DNA of 64,000 nucleotides from contig WSUB01000055.1 of the NCBI GenBank assembly GCA_019633425.1, positions 62,001 through 126,000 on the forward strand, read 5' to 3'. The notes below the pieces were generated by a model, which saw only the letters and a program-made list of their open reading frames with translations, had not been told where the DNA came from and made no database searches. Shown in pieces: positions 36,236 through 49,381 of this stretch. The stretch comes from Tulasnella sp. 424. Its lineage: Eukaryota; Basidiomycota; Agaricomycetes; Cantharellales; Tulasnellaceae. Both the position numbers and the translations under genes were made by a program. Each line of letters begins with the position of its first letter. Within the stretch, counting starts at the first letter, position 1.

Positions 36236-39144
36236 ATGGCTGACCTCACTCTCACTCTCAACCCGACGACGACGCCATTCCCATGGGCAGCTCTGATCAC
36301 TGCTTACTACGTTTCTGCAAACGTCAAGTTTGATGTCGAGGCGACGACACCCACTCTCCAAACCAAGGCATCGACCGTGACGGACCTCGACGCCATCCTC
36401 AATGAACTTTCACCATTGGTAGCTCAAGGGGACAGTACTAAGGTAGGCTGCTCTATCTCTCCTCACAAGAGTATCACTTCTGACCGAACACTTCCAGCAA
36501 GCGAACTTCACGTCCCTCGCAAAGACGCTGCCGACCGTGACAGCCTACCCCGAGGTCGTCGGGGCACTGGACAACCTTGACGACCACTTAGCATATCGAA
36601 CTTTCCTAGTAGGTCACTCGATTACTGTCGCGGACATTTGGGTCTGGGGCTCCCTCAAAGGTGGGTCCCTCTCAAGAGAGCGAGTCAGTGCGTATGTCTG
36701 ATGAGCATGACTCTTCAGGGAACATTCAGGCCCTTGGCGTCCTCAAGCGCAATCAACATCTTCACCTCTCCCGATGGTACTCGTACATTGAGGGCCTCCC
36801 ATCTACTCAAGCTGCGACAACTGCCTTGAATGACGCCAAAGCGACCAAGGTGAGGAGGGGCGCGACTATGCGCGAGCATAGTAGCTGACTTTGAAAACGC
36901 GTGTAGGCGAAGACCTCGAAAGCTGCCTCCTCATTTGCCCTCGGTCTACCTGGTGCTATCGAGGGTCAGGTGGTGACGCGTTTCCCCCCGGAGCCAAGCG
37001 GGTACCTCCATATTGGGCATACCAAGGCTGCAATTTTGAATCAATATTTTGCTGCCATGTATAAGGGCAAACTCATCGTTCGATTCGATGATACCAATCC
37101 TGCGAAGGAAAAGGTTTGTCGTATGTCTGTTCATGGCATTTCCTACTTTGCTAAGATTGCGTCCCATAGGAAGAGTTCGAGACGACCATTCTGGAGGACC
37201 TGCAGCTACTCGACATCAAGGCCGACCGCCTCACGCATACGTCTGACTACTTCCAAGAGTTGCATGACTATTGCGTGCAACTCCTCAAGTCTGGCAAAGG
37301 CTATGCGGACGACACCGACCAGATGCAGATGCGTCAAGAGCGGATGGACGGCATTGCGTCGAAACGGCGTGACAGCTCGGTCGAGGACAACTTGAAGATT
37401 TTCGAGCAAATGACATCTGGAGATCCAGCCGCTCAAGGGTGGTGTATCCGCGCGAAAATTAGTGTCGATGATCCTAACAAGGCTCTTCGCGATCCCGTCG
37501 TATACCGCATGAACGTACTTCCGCATCATCGGACTGGGGATAAGTGGAAGGTCTATCCCACATACGACTTCGCCTGCCCAATCGTCGATTCGATGGAAGG
37601 CGTAACTCATGCTCTGAGGACTAACGAGTACCGGGACCGGAATCCACAATACGAGTGGATGCAGGAGGCGCTTGGGTTGAGGAAGACCACCGTTTGGGAC
37701 TTCAGGTGAAGCGCTCTTAGGCTCAGTGTATTAGAGGATGCATCTAACCTAATATTCCTTAGCCGGGTCAACTTCGTATACACCCTTCTATCCAAACGGA
37801 AGCTGCTTTGGTTTGTTCAACAAAGCCTGGTTCAAGGGTGGGATGATCCCAGATTCCCCACCGTGCGAGGTGTGTGACTACGACGCTTCGGCTTTTGAAT
37901 TGCTCTTGACAAGTTCTTCTGTCTCCCTTAGGCATTCGTCGCCGAGGATTGACCGTGGAGGCGTTGAAACAATACATGCTTTCGCAGGGCCCTTCGCAAG
38001 CGACCATCATGCTTGAGTGGGACGGCATCTGGGCCTTGAACAAGAAGATCATCGATCCGATTGCACCGCGGTATTGGGCAGTCGAGAAAAAGGATTTGTG
38101 AGCTTCAGACGCAAGTTGTAGTACATCCTAATTCTAAATCATATTGTCTTTAGGGTCAAAGTCACTGTTGAAGGGCAATCGGGTGTGGAGACCAAAGTTC
38201 AGCCACTACACAAGAAGAACCCGGATGTCGGCGAGAAGACCACCGTATATGGACCTGAAATCTATCTTGACCAAGAGGATGCCGCTTCGTTCGAAGATAA
38301 CGAGGAGGTGAGAGGCGGCATTCCTCATTAACACCGCCAGTGACTGAACCATGATAATTAATAGATCACTCTCATGGACTGGGGCAACGCCATCGTCAAG
38401 AGCAAGACCAAGTCGGCCTCTGGGACGATTGACAGTATCGTCATAACTCTTCATCTCGAAGGAGACTTCAAGAAGACAAAGAAGAAGATCACTTGGCTAG
38501 CGGCTTCCTCTGACGCTCATCCGCTCGTCCCCGTTACTTTGATCGACTACGACTACCTCATCTCAAAGAAGAAGCTTGAAGAAGACGACGACGTCAAGGA
38601 CTTTGTCACGCCGCAGACGGAATTCAGGACACCTTCGTTCTCCGATGCCAACATCCTCAAAGTCAAAAAGGGTGACATTATTCAGTTCGAGAGGAAAGGG
38701 TACTATATTTGTGACCAGGCTGCGGAGGAGGGAAAAGAAGCCGAGTTCGTCAAAATCCCGGATGGAAAAGCCGCGAGTCTTGCGTCCAAGGCTACTGGAG
38801 CTGGAGGAGCCGTACCTCCGGAGAAAGTAGACGTGGTTCCGAAGACCAAGGGTGGGGCTGGAAAAGGTGGATGGGGCAAGAGCGGTGCACAGTCTGCCGC
38901 GAAGTCACCGGCCAATGTCTTGACGCCGACGAAGGAGTCCGATTCCAAGTTGGAGACCAAGGCCGACTCGAATAATGGGGCGGTGAAGGAGGGTGACCGG
39001 GTATTCCTGTCCGACGGAACCAGCGGCTTCCCTATCCCAATATCGACGAAGATGTACGACGTCAAGCCCGTGGTTGGTGATGCTCAAACAGCTCCATCGG
39101 GCGAGTCCGCTATGTATCAAGTGAAAAGCGTATATGACGTATAA
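36236..39144 (+). CDS. Cytosolic glutamyl-tRNA synthetase (GluRS)
   Basis: Charges tRNA-Glu with glutamate in the cytosol (yeast GUS1 type). Nine exons (36236-36442, 36498-36660, 36719-36849, 36907-37113, 37170-37705, 37763-37869, 37932-38097, 38154-38307, 38365-39144) give 816 aa. An N-terminal GST-like domain ([18 protein letters not shown]) is followed by the class I core: [18 protein letters not shown] with the HIGH motif, [48 protein letters not shown] and LLSKRKL in the KMSKS position. The anticodon-binding part has [13 protein letters not shown] and [15 protein letters not shown]. An extra tail of roughly 130 residues (Gly/Lys-rich, then [19 protein letters not shown]) follows. This is the only intact copy of three in the window. 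Confidence 0.95.
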
Positions 39145-40479
39145 TGACGTTGTTAACTAAGTGTAGCTTGTTGGGTAGAAATTTTACTTGTTGAAGAGAA
39201 TTGAGACTGAAAGATTTGTCAGGAACTTGAAGTTGCCCATCGAACAGTTAACGGCAAATAACCCATGCATCCTTAGCACCGGGGTTTTAACTTTGACGTA
39301 ATAGCTTCCGTGCGGTTGGACACACGAATTGAACCTAAGCCGTATTCAGCAACTTCCACCAATCGTGCTTCCATCCCGGGCAACGATGCCCGCTGAGGGA
39401 CATCATCACGTGCACATTGTCGACAAAACTGGATGGATCATTCCTTCAGATACAAGTGAAACTCCCTACCGAGTATGTGCTGATGCCATTTTACGACGGG
39501 CGCTGACAAGACATCTCGTCGAGCTGCCTCTTCGTCCGATTTGGTACAATAAGTCATTGCATCGTGCGCGCGTGGGAGGTTAGATATTGGGGTTTTCATT
39601 GTAAATCACATATATTTCGTGAATCGATTTCTCCTTGGATTTTTGTGTGATAGACGCCTGAATAGTTCCGCGCCGCGAAGTGAGATCCTCACTCTCCTCC
39701 TCTGCAATACAGCTCGGTAAGAAGACCGAGAAAGCTTGCCAGAGGTAACACCAGTAAAAAAACTGAAAGGTGCCAGTGGTAAAAGCCGATAACATTACAG
39801 CTCGTCTTACCCCGCGGTGTCAAGGCTAGGCAGCTCTAGTTTGCAGGAATGCTCGACATGCTAAAATACTATAACCCGAGCTGTGACGTGAATAAACGAG
39901 TGGCATGTTAACACAAAGGTTAGGAGACGCCTAAAGAATGCCGGAAAAGCCCTCTCTGTCCGGGATGAGATCAGACTAAGACTCCGTCTGAGGGGTGCTC
40001 GGAAATGTAATCACAGGGTAACTTTATTAAAGCGTGCTTCCTCGGGGGATTTCTTCCATAGAATGTCAGCGCGCCGTGGGAGGCAAAAATAACGCAGCTA
40101 CGCCATGAAAGATAACTTTGGCGATGTACTGCTTATTGCGTTTTCCTGTGAAGCAAGATCGTCCCGGAGAGCGAGGGCTCGAGAGTAGGGAAGGCGTCCC
40201 AGGAAGCGCCCAGGATCGGGATTCAACGGCGGTCAGAGGGGCGATAGGGCGTGCGCCGTCACGTGATGGCAATGAGCGAAAGTTCAGGCCCTCCAAGCCC
40301 CTCACGCGTTATCCAACTCCGAACGACGCCAACGTGCCCAGGACACGATGTCTTCGAATCATTTGCACTGCGTTGAGCGCTTTCTGCTCTGGCTCTCAAG
40401 GACCACCTCCACTCGATAACCGTTTCAGTTCCCCTTGCTTCAATCTCTCTAAGCCGAGTCCCACAAGCAACGGCCCATC
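39145..40479. other. Intergenic region, GluRS to sacsin/BTB gene
   Basis: 1.3 kb with no supported gene. It contains the GluRS 3' UTR on the left and the sacsin/BTB promoter on the right. The matching gap in the duplicated block is only about 240 bp, so one copy has gained or lost about 1.1 kb here. Confidence 0.55.
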
Positions 40480-43400
40480 ATGCCACGCAATAAGGACCTG
40501 CTTGTCGACGTTGCCCAAAGGATCAGAGACATTCTCGACGATTATCCTGCCGGCCCTTCTATTCTTCGCGAAATATTGCAAAATACCGATGATGCTGGTG
40601 GACGCGTTCAGGTATATATGTCTGTCAGTGCTTATTCCGGTCGGCTGGCTAACTATAAAATACCTACAATGCAGCGTTTTATATTGGATACCCGCAAGCA
40701 TCCTTCGGAAGGACTATTTGACCCCATTCTCAAGGATTGCCAAGGACCAGCCATCATTGCTTGCAACGATTCCAATTTTCAAGAGAAAGATTGGCAAGCT
40801 ATTTGCAGTATCTCGAACTCTTCCAAGAAAGGAGATGAAAGGAGTACTGGAAAGTTTGGTCTAGGCTTTTGCACTACCTATCATGTACGTTGCGGCTGTT
40901 AAGTGGGCGTTGAGATCTGGACTGACAGGTCCTATCAAGGTCACCGACTACCCTCACGTTCTATCTGGCGACCAGTTAATCATTCTTGACCCACATAAAA
41001 ATCTCAAGCCCTCCACCGGCTGCATTACCTCCACCGGCTGCATTAGCTTCTCCACTCGGCGCTCGCCTAACGAGACTGATCGTGATACATACCCCGACCA
41101 CTTCAGCGCATTCAGCGGAATACTCAAACCTGAAGATGACGTCTTTGACGGAACAGCGATTCGGCTACCTTTACGCCTTCCAAACTCGACGAGTCGCATT
41201 AACCCCACCCCGATGGCGGTCGAGGCGGCTAGGGAGATATTCGATATCTTCGTGAAGGAAGACCTCCCCGAAGTGATGCTTTTCCTTAAGCACATAACCG
41301 CCATAGAAGTGTCCGAAATTTCACCGGATGGGAAGGAGATTCTCCGGGCGGCTGCTCGGATCGAGAATGCCGAAGAAATCGTTGCAGAGCGTTCGAAGAC
41401 GCGTGGTCGGAGTACCGGCGTAGAAAGGAGCCATTACAAGCTGAAGTTGACGGAAACCTACACGTCCGGCTCCGAGTCGGATACTAAGACGAAGGATTGG
41501 GTTGTTACACATTACGTCGATAGCTTCAAGATTGCCACAAGCGCCATGGCGAAGCGCCTTAATCGAATCGACGACCTCGAGGGAGTGGAGGAATCTATGA
41601 TTTCCGACAAGCTCTTCCCTCATGTTGCTCTTGCCTTTCCCTTGCTCGACAAAACGGCCGGTTCCAAGCCAAACTTTTCCGGTCGTCTCTTCACCTTACT
41701 CCCCCTCCCGATATTTACGCACTTTCCGCTGCACATTCATGCTACCCTCGCCCTGACCTCGAGTCGCCAGAATCTCCGAAATGCTCAAGAAACCGTTACT
41801 GATCCTAGATCACGGTACGTTTATCTGGTAATATCATATCCCAACACTCCAACTGAAATTATTGTCCAGGCTTCGCGTCGAATGGAATCGTGTTATCTTC
41901 TCTCGCTTCGTCCCGGAAGCATGGGTCGCACTTATGAAGCACCTGGTCTCCAAGCCCCAAGGGATTGACGTATTCGACACGTGGCCCAGCGCTGCGGCTA
42001 TCCGCGATGATGGCTATGGTTATTGGCCTTCTTTGCCCAATCTCCTCCTGAACGAAGCTGCTGTTCGAGATATCTGGCCTCTCCGGTCCGATCCATCATC
42101 CCACAAGCAGTTGACAGACGTTCTGGTCACACCACGGAACCGGGAACCTAGATTACTTACAGCTTTAGAATCCTGCAAAGTTCCGATAGTCGTCATCCCA
42201 TCCAACGTTCTCGATATCATTTTTACTTCGGTCGAGTTTAAGAGCAGAATCCTCGGACCAGCAGCAGCTGTATCCTTCTTACGAGTATGTGGCTACTCCT
42301 GGCTTGTGTCCTTACACCGAGTCTTATATTTACTGCGCGCAGGGTAACAGCAAGATATTGTCGCAGCTCGAGAAGGCCACCGTCAAAACGATCTGCGACT
42401 ACCTTGTATGGTCCAAAGATATCAACCTTATCTTCAAGCTCCCCATCATCCCTAATGTAGCAGGCAGACACACCTCGATTTCACCAGATGCCACATACAT
42501 CCTCGCCAAGGGCCCCGAAGTCAAAGTCTTTGGGGCCGTTGCTCCCGACCTGCTCGCCGCGGACGCAATGTCTCAGGAAACCGTGCAGCTCCTTCTGGAA
42601 AAGTCGAATGGCAAGGTACACTACCTCGGATCTAAAGACGTCGCTTCTTACCTGAAAAAAAAAGTTGGGGCGTATGGCGTATCTCGGGTACCAACCGTAT
42701 ATAACAACGTCACCCTGCCAGTGTCAGAGTGGTTGGTTGAGTTCTGGGCCTGGATGGATACATGGGACAAGTTCGATGCACTAGTTGAGGATAAAGAACA
42801 ATGGGACGCAATCCAAGCGTTGCACGCACTTCCCTTGCGCACTGCCAGTGCAAGCGGCCGACTCGCCCTTCGGCAGGTCAAGGGTTCGGCTATCCACCCC
42901 GCTCAAACCGATGGCGACGTCCTGTCGGCACTAGTCAGCCTCGAGGTTCCACTGTTACTCAACTCCATCAAGGACGGTCCGAGCATCAGGATGGTTTCAA
43001 AGAAACCCACCGACGTGGAGTTCATCCTCCAAAATTTACCAAAGACAACCAAGTCCTTCCAAAACCTCACCCAACTCTTACGAAAAGCTCTTCATGATTT
43101 CCTTTCCGACCAGCTCTCTCATCTCATTACATCATCACGCAACAAGTCCGACGGCGTGCTCAATTCGGCTTGTCAAAACTCCCTTAGAACCCTACCCATA
43201 TTTCCCCTGCTGCATCCTGGCGAAAGGAGTGCTAAGAGCTTATCGTTCGACGTCGCTCCTGAACGTTTCCGGTTCGTCTCGAAGTTAGTTCACGTGATCC
43301 CGAACATCAAAGGAATCGCGTTTTTCGACTTTGAGCAAGGGATGTCGTTGTGCCGCGCCTTGGGAGCCGAGGTGATTGATGAAATCACCGTTCTGGAGAT

Positions 43401-46400
43401 GTCCATCGAACCTGAGGCATGGAGGCACTTGCACCCCAAGGTCGTCCCCATTATTATCAGCAGACTCATCCATCATCTATCCGACTTCAAAGATGCCACC
43501 CGCCAAAAGATTTCAGAGCTAGAAATCGTTGATGTTAATCCTTCAGGCAAACGCAAAAGCCCCGAAAGCGTTATAGACCCACTCTCCCCGCTCGCTGGCT
43601 TGTTTGACCGAGAGGATGAAATCCTCCCCGTGGGCGAATTTGCCAAGGAAGGGCAAGGATCGTATCTCCAACACCTTCACAATCATCACATGATGCAAAC
43701 AGCGTTGACAAATGAAATCCTCGAGGAACGCATCGACTACATCGTAACAACCAGTCAGGAGCCCGACCCAGGCATGACAGCGAAGAAAGCTTTGCGCCTC
43801 CTGAGTCTTCTTGACAAGCGTTCGAAGGAGCATTCCTTGACGGATATGCCGTCCCACCTGGTCGACGCTCTTAGTCAGAAGGCATGGATTCCAGTAGGAG
43901 GAGAGTTTTATCCGTCGTCCGATTGTTGGGATAGCCGAGCTATGGACACCTTGCTCTGCGATTGGGTTCTGCCTCAGGTTCCGATTGAAGTCAGCTCCTC
44001 CAGCCTACGGATGTGCCTCGGGTGGAGTACGGTCCCATTTGATGTCCTTCGGCGCCAAATGTTGGCGTTAATGGATGCCTGTCCGGAATGTCAAGTGTCT
44101 GCGGCGGAGGATATTTCGGATCGGATCAAAGCCGTTCTAAGGACCCTGGCCTCGAGGCTGAGCGACGGAACATGCAGTCAAGGCGAGCTCGAAAGCCTTG
44201 CAGACGAGCTCGGGGATGCCGAATGGGTCCCCATCTCAGAAGGTCGCCGAATCAAAGCCCAACGCAGTTGGTTGCCTTCGGATCAGCTTGAGAGGGACTT
44301 GGGCTCTCGCTTCTTTCCCGTTGCTGCATCCTTGCTGAAGGAAGAGGGTATCAGGGATCTTCTAGCCTATATGAAACTCCCGGAACGGTTCGTCTGATTT
44401 CGAACATCTCGTTTAAACGTGATGCTGACGTGAAGGCCATACCTTTTCTAGTCCTTCAGTTGCGGATCTGCATTCCTGCCAGCTAGAGATCTCGGAGGAG
44501 CTTTCTCAGCTAGATTCAGATTCTCGGTTGCGCGAAGCTCTTATTCGAGCCTCGATCGACCTCGCCCTCGAGATCTGCCGCGGCCGTGATCCTTCTGAAT
44601 TGCGCCGACTCCCATTGTTAGTCCCTACCGAATCGGGGACGCTTGTCGATGCCGAAAACGTCCTTTACAATGATATGGATCTGGACCCTCAGCGTCTTCA
44701 GGATGGAATCCAGTTTACTCATCCGCTAATGTCGCAAGCTGATGCTAAAGACCTCGGACTGCCGACATTCCGGGAGCGACAACTCACCCAGTTGGAAAGC
44801 GCTGACGACGATAATGGCTTCTATATTGGAGAGGACATCACCACACGGATCAGATCTGTTCTTTTGGACTACGACATCGACCACTCAATTAACGAGTGGG
44901 TAGCCAATGCTGCGGACGCAGGCGCAAGTGTGCTCAAACTGCTAGTTGACGAAGCCAGCTTTGAGGGTAGTCAATGTGTCCCGACAACGCAGGAATTCCC
45001 CGCTGGACCGGCACTCGTGATTCACAATGATGCTCTCTTCAGCGACGAGGATTTTCAGGGAATTGGCAATATTGGAACGGGTGGAAAGAGCAACAAACCC
45101 AATTCCATCGGCCGCTTCGGGCTGGGAGCGCTGTCATTCTACCATTTTACCGAGGTACGTTCAACTCCATTTCCTTCCTCCCAGAGCTAACCCTGAATGA
45201 CCTGCGCAATAGCTCCCTATGATTATTTCCGGGAGCTCCGTCTTGCTCCTCGACCCATCACGCCAATACCTCCCCCTTAAGAGGAGCCGTGGAATACGCC
45301 TAACCTTGGATATCTGTTCTCAGTAAGTCAATTTCTATAGATTATGTACTAAGAGCCTTACTGGATAAATTACAAGGAATTATTCTGATCAACTGAAACC
45401 CCTTGAGGGAGTCTTTGGATTCTTTGCGGAAAAGGGCCATTACAAGGGTGTAAGTTCCTCATTTTCGTCTTTCAATGCGTGAAGGCGAATATTGAAGATA
45501 TCTTCTAGACGCTCTTCCGACTTCCCCTTCGGACAGCTGGGCAAGCCGACTCGAGCAACCTGTCGAAGAAGCACGTCACCACCGTCGATGTCTTCGACAT
45601 CATACGCCGTTTCTACACCTCCGCTAGCCGCTCCTTGTTCTTCACTCCGCTGCAGGCAATGTCCGCCGAGCGACGAACACCCGATTTGGCGCTGTCTGGT
45701 ATATGGCATACCACTGCGTCTCGAAAAATGGTGCGCCAAGATGAGGGGTTTAACTCGTTTGCTGCGAGCGAGGTTTCCGTCCAGCAGCGGGACTCAGAGG
45801 ACAACGTTGTCAGTCAGCGGTGGCTAGTCACTAGATCTACAACGTCTCATAAAGACTTCCCTCCGGAGTTCGAGACCTTGATCGATAAACACCGCCTGTT
45901 AAACAGAAAGCCCAACTTCGGCCTGGCATTGAACCTTTCTGCGGAGGAGTACACGCTCAAGTCGGCGCTTTTTACCTACCTTCCTCTCCCTGTTTCCATC
46001 GCCCTCCCGGTTCATCTCCATGCGACGTGGATTCTGGCGCCAGATCGACGTAGCATCCGCAATGACGCATCGATTCAAGGTGGAGATTCACCCTTAGACA
46101 GCAAATACAACAGGCACATCATGCAAAAGTTCATACCTGCCCTGTATCTCCAGACTCTGGAGTTGCTGAACGAGGAGTATCCGTTCGCGATGAAGTTGGC
46201 ATGGCCTCGTCGATCAGGTGCGGGTGGAGAGGCGATTGTCGCAAGGGAGCTGTACCGTCAACTTCCCAGCGTCCGGCGCCTCGTCCTTCGCACTGTGAAG
46301 GATGTACGGACCTCTCCCGGCAACGCGATCATTCACTTCAATCGAAACCCCAAAGCAGTGCAGAAAATCGTGGCAAGCCTCCCCGTTCCGAATTACGTGT

Positions 46401-49381
46401 CGGACCCCCATTTCGACACGGATTTCGTCAGGAATTGGAACACACTGCAGGACGACTCTCCCTCAATGGTCGCAAACTTGCTTCGAGAACATGCGGCGGA
46501 AGTGCGCGATCTCTGTCACGGCGATTCATCCCACATAACCCCAGGCGACATAGAAGACATCCTGAACTATCTACTCAGCGGAAACCAAAGTCTGGTCGGA
46601 ATCCCGTTACTTCCACTTGGCAATGGCAGCGTCGTTGCGTTTGGGTCTCACCAAGGTTCGATCGTCTTCGGGTCACATCTCGCCGTTGTGGAGAGATTCT
46701 TCGGGAATTCGCACGTGATCAGTTCCGAAATATCTTCTTCGCTCGCTAAGAAGCTTTGCGAGCGTCAATCCGGCCTCAACGTCAGAGACTTTAGCTACCT
46801 CCACCTCCACCAGTTCTTCAAGGATCTCGATGACCCAATTACAGCCATGGAACAGAAGCAAGTCAAGAATGCCAAACTCCAATGGCATAAAGGGCTCCTA
46901 GCTTTTCTTGTTCAGGAGTGGCAAGCGCCCGCAATGCAGCACCTAAACAATCTACCACTCATTCCGACGGAAAACGGAGATTTGTTGGTGTCTCTTGCGT
47001 ATGCAAGGGGTAAAAAAGTTTGGCGCAAGCATGGCTGGGAAAGCCAATGTTTGAGCCGCGTCTTTCTTCAACTTCAGGTTCCCGTTGTCAACGTTCAACT
47101 CCTCCCGGAAATATTATTCCCGGCCAGGGAAGCCAACGCAGAGCAACAACTACTCGACGTGGTCGAGATACTTCAACAAGTCCCTACTATGGCTACTTCG
47201 ATCTCCAAACGGGTGAAGAAAGATGATTGGGCCGAATTCGCGAACATCCTTCGATCTTGGATCCGTAGCTATAGCGATCACCGCGTCTCTGCCAAGCCGA
47301 AGTGGTCTCCTTTCCTCTCCTCATACTACGGTCGGCAAACTGGGTCGAATCCCTCGGCTCGCGTGCCCTCCGAGTCGGCGGAGCCAGCGTTGCCTGCTGT
47401 CCTCGCGAACCTTCCCTTGTTCCACGCTTGGCAAGGCTCAACCTTCTTGACCCATGTGCCCCCAACTAGTCTCGTAATGCTGCCCATCACGGAAGACCTA
47501 GAACTCATCGTCCAATTTCTCCCTGAAAACAAGATCTTCGCCCCGAAGAGTCCAGAATTGGAGGCCCTTCTGAAACAACATAGCCGCAACCGGATTCTAT
47601 CATTCGACGAATTCTTCGGACAGCTCAAATTACCTCGTTCCCAGATACCGGAGTCGCTCCATATTCCCCTCAAAGCCGTCATAAACTCTGCGATAAACAA
47701 TCACCAAGGCCCGTACTGTTATCCTTTGATTCCCGATGGAAATGGACTCTTAAAGAAACCAGGAGACCTGGTTGATCACCGGGTCGAGGCATATGCACTC
47801 CGCTTCGAAGGTCGCTCGGACCAATTCGTTCACCCCGCATTCAGGGACATGATCGATGGAATGCGAAATATTGGCGTCCGGCATGAATTCACTCCCCCGG
47901 AATTGCTGGATTTCATTCGTTTGTTGGACGGAGAAGCGAGAGAAGGAGGAGAAGCGAGAGAAGGAGGAGAAGCGAGAGAAGGAGGAGAAGCGAGAGAAGG
48001 AGGAGATGTGATGGCTCGCGTCGAGTGGGTTTGGAACTACATCAACGGATATCCTCTACGCATGGGAGCGATTGAATACAACCAAATTCGAGGAATGCGA
48101 TTTATTCCTCGCGGCCATCGGAATTACCGGCTCGATTCGATGCTTCCAGAATGCATCCCTAATTTACCTACGGTGGTCTCGCCCGACGAAGTCTATCTGG
48201 ACGAAAACGCAGCAATTTTGTGGACCCAACGAGCCCCTTTCGCCTCTTCCCCGACGCCACGCTTGAGTCGTGTATATCCGGAGTTAGGGCAGCCCACAGC
48301 GGAGCATGTAGTAAGTCATCAGACGTAGCGACTAAGTTTCTGGTCTTCTTACCACGATTGTTCAAGGTTCAACATCTTGTCACTCTTACCGACGCCGTTG
48401 CCGCGAAGAACGCGAAGTCGAACAATTTATTCCAGGACATTCAAAACATTTACGATTGGCTCAAAAGAAACCAAAAACAGGCTCAGCAGCTGCTCGAAGG
48501 CGTCTCCTCCCGTCCGATCTGGCTGAATATCGACTCGTCGAAAGACGATCCTTGGGTCTGGAAAGCTGCGAATCAACTAGTCTTCGACTTACCGCATGAC
48601 GGGAAGGGGTCTTACAGAGCGAAGGAGTTCCTGAATGAGTATAACGCTTTAGTCATCGCAGCCGGGGCCAAAAAACGTCGTTTCGCAGCCGTCCCTTCAC
48701 AGCAGCGTGAGGTTTCTCACTTGGAGAGGATATTTGATGGATGCAGGGCGCTAAGAAAGCAGGAAATGCTTTTCGACATTTGCTTCAAAGCCGAGGGACG
48801 CATTATAGGTGCCCATCTCGTAATGATGGCTGCTGTGGTTCCGCACTTCGCTAAGGCCTTAGGGGGTGGTTCTCGCACGGCCGAGGTCGTCGAGTATCCA
48901 CTGCCTGGAGGAACTTCCGCTTTTGCTGCGACTGGCGTAGTTGGTACGTCATGCCCCATCGTAAAACATGTTAGGCCACAACACCAACTGATGAGACGCT
49001 GCAGACTATGTTTACGAGGGTCGCTTTGCGCGTCCCACGCCCACTACGACTGACGGTGCGTTTCAGTGTTGATGTTTTTGTGCATAGTCTCACTCACTTG
49101 ATACCATAGATGCGGATTTAGCGCTCGACCACTTGTTGGATTTGCTACGGCTCGCCGATACCTGGGAAATCGCGGACCTAAAAGGCCAGGTAGTCGATTG
49201 CATCTTTGAACTCAAGCTCATCGACGAGGAGAACTGCGACTTTAGTATGTCTTTTCTGTGGTCTCCTCAGGATGGCACTAACACTGGTGTTATTGCAGCT
49301 ATGGCAAAAGCCGAAGAGTACAATTCTGTAGCTCTGGCTGAGTACTGCATGAAGACGAAAAAAATCAATGGTTGGAAGTGA
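40480..49381 (+). CDS. Sacsin-like double HSP90-type ATPase protein with C-terminal BTB domain, copy 1
   Basis: Thirteen exons (40480-40611, 40675-40884, 40940-41814, 41870-42284, 42343-44387, 44452-45154, 45213-45322, 45377-45449, 45509-48310, 48367-48943, 49005-49055, 49110-49244, 49299-49381) give about 2,736 aa with all phases closing. Module 1 (residues 1-330) is a sacsin-type GHKL ATPase: ILREILQNTDDAG (N-box), STGKFGLGFCTTYH-VTDYPH (G-box), LDPHKN. Module 2 (from about residue 1350) repeats it in divergent form: INEWVANAADAGAS, IGRFGLGALSFYHFTE. Both are followed by long sacsin-repeat-like regions (ARDIWPL, LPIIPN, LPLIPTENGDLL). The last 160 or so residues form a BTB/POZ domain (FDICFKAEGRIIGAHLVMMA, LLDLLRLADTWEIADLKGQV). 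BTB domains recruit Cullin-3 ligases; sacsin modules are chaperone-like. Joint function is inferred. Confidence 0.85.
41011..41046 (+). repeat. 18-bp in-frame tandem duplication
   Basis: Two copies of CTCCACCGGCTGCATTA(C/G) repeat the residues STGCI within ATPase module 1 of sacsin/BTB copy 1. The paralogue lacks the repeat. Confidence 0.85.
47933..48004 (+). repeat. 18-bp minisatellite, four units, in frame
   Basis: Four exact or near-exact units of GAAGCGAGAGAAGGAGGA encode E-A-R-E-G-G four times inside exon 9 of sacsin/BTB copy 1. The paralogue has an unrelated acidic stretch there (IDEDTRRGQDT). Probably length-variable between strains. Confidence 0.92.

Noticed and set aside
40480..45154. 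Histidine kinase or true HSP90 for the GHKL modules
   Set aside because: No H-box, receiver or HSP90 middle/C-terminal domains. REILQNTDDAG followed by ITD/VTD-PHVLSG is sacsin-type.
49005..49381. Separate small BTB gene at the end of sacsin/BTB copy 1
   Set aside because: Exons join in phase with the long upstream exon, and the paralogue has identical exon lengths (577/598, 51/63, 135, 83).
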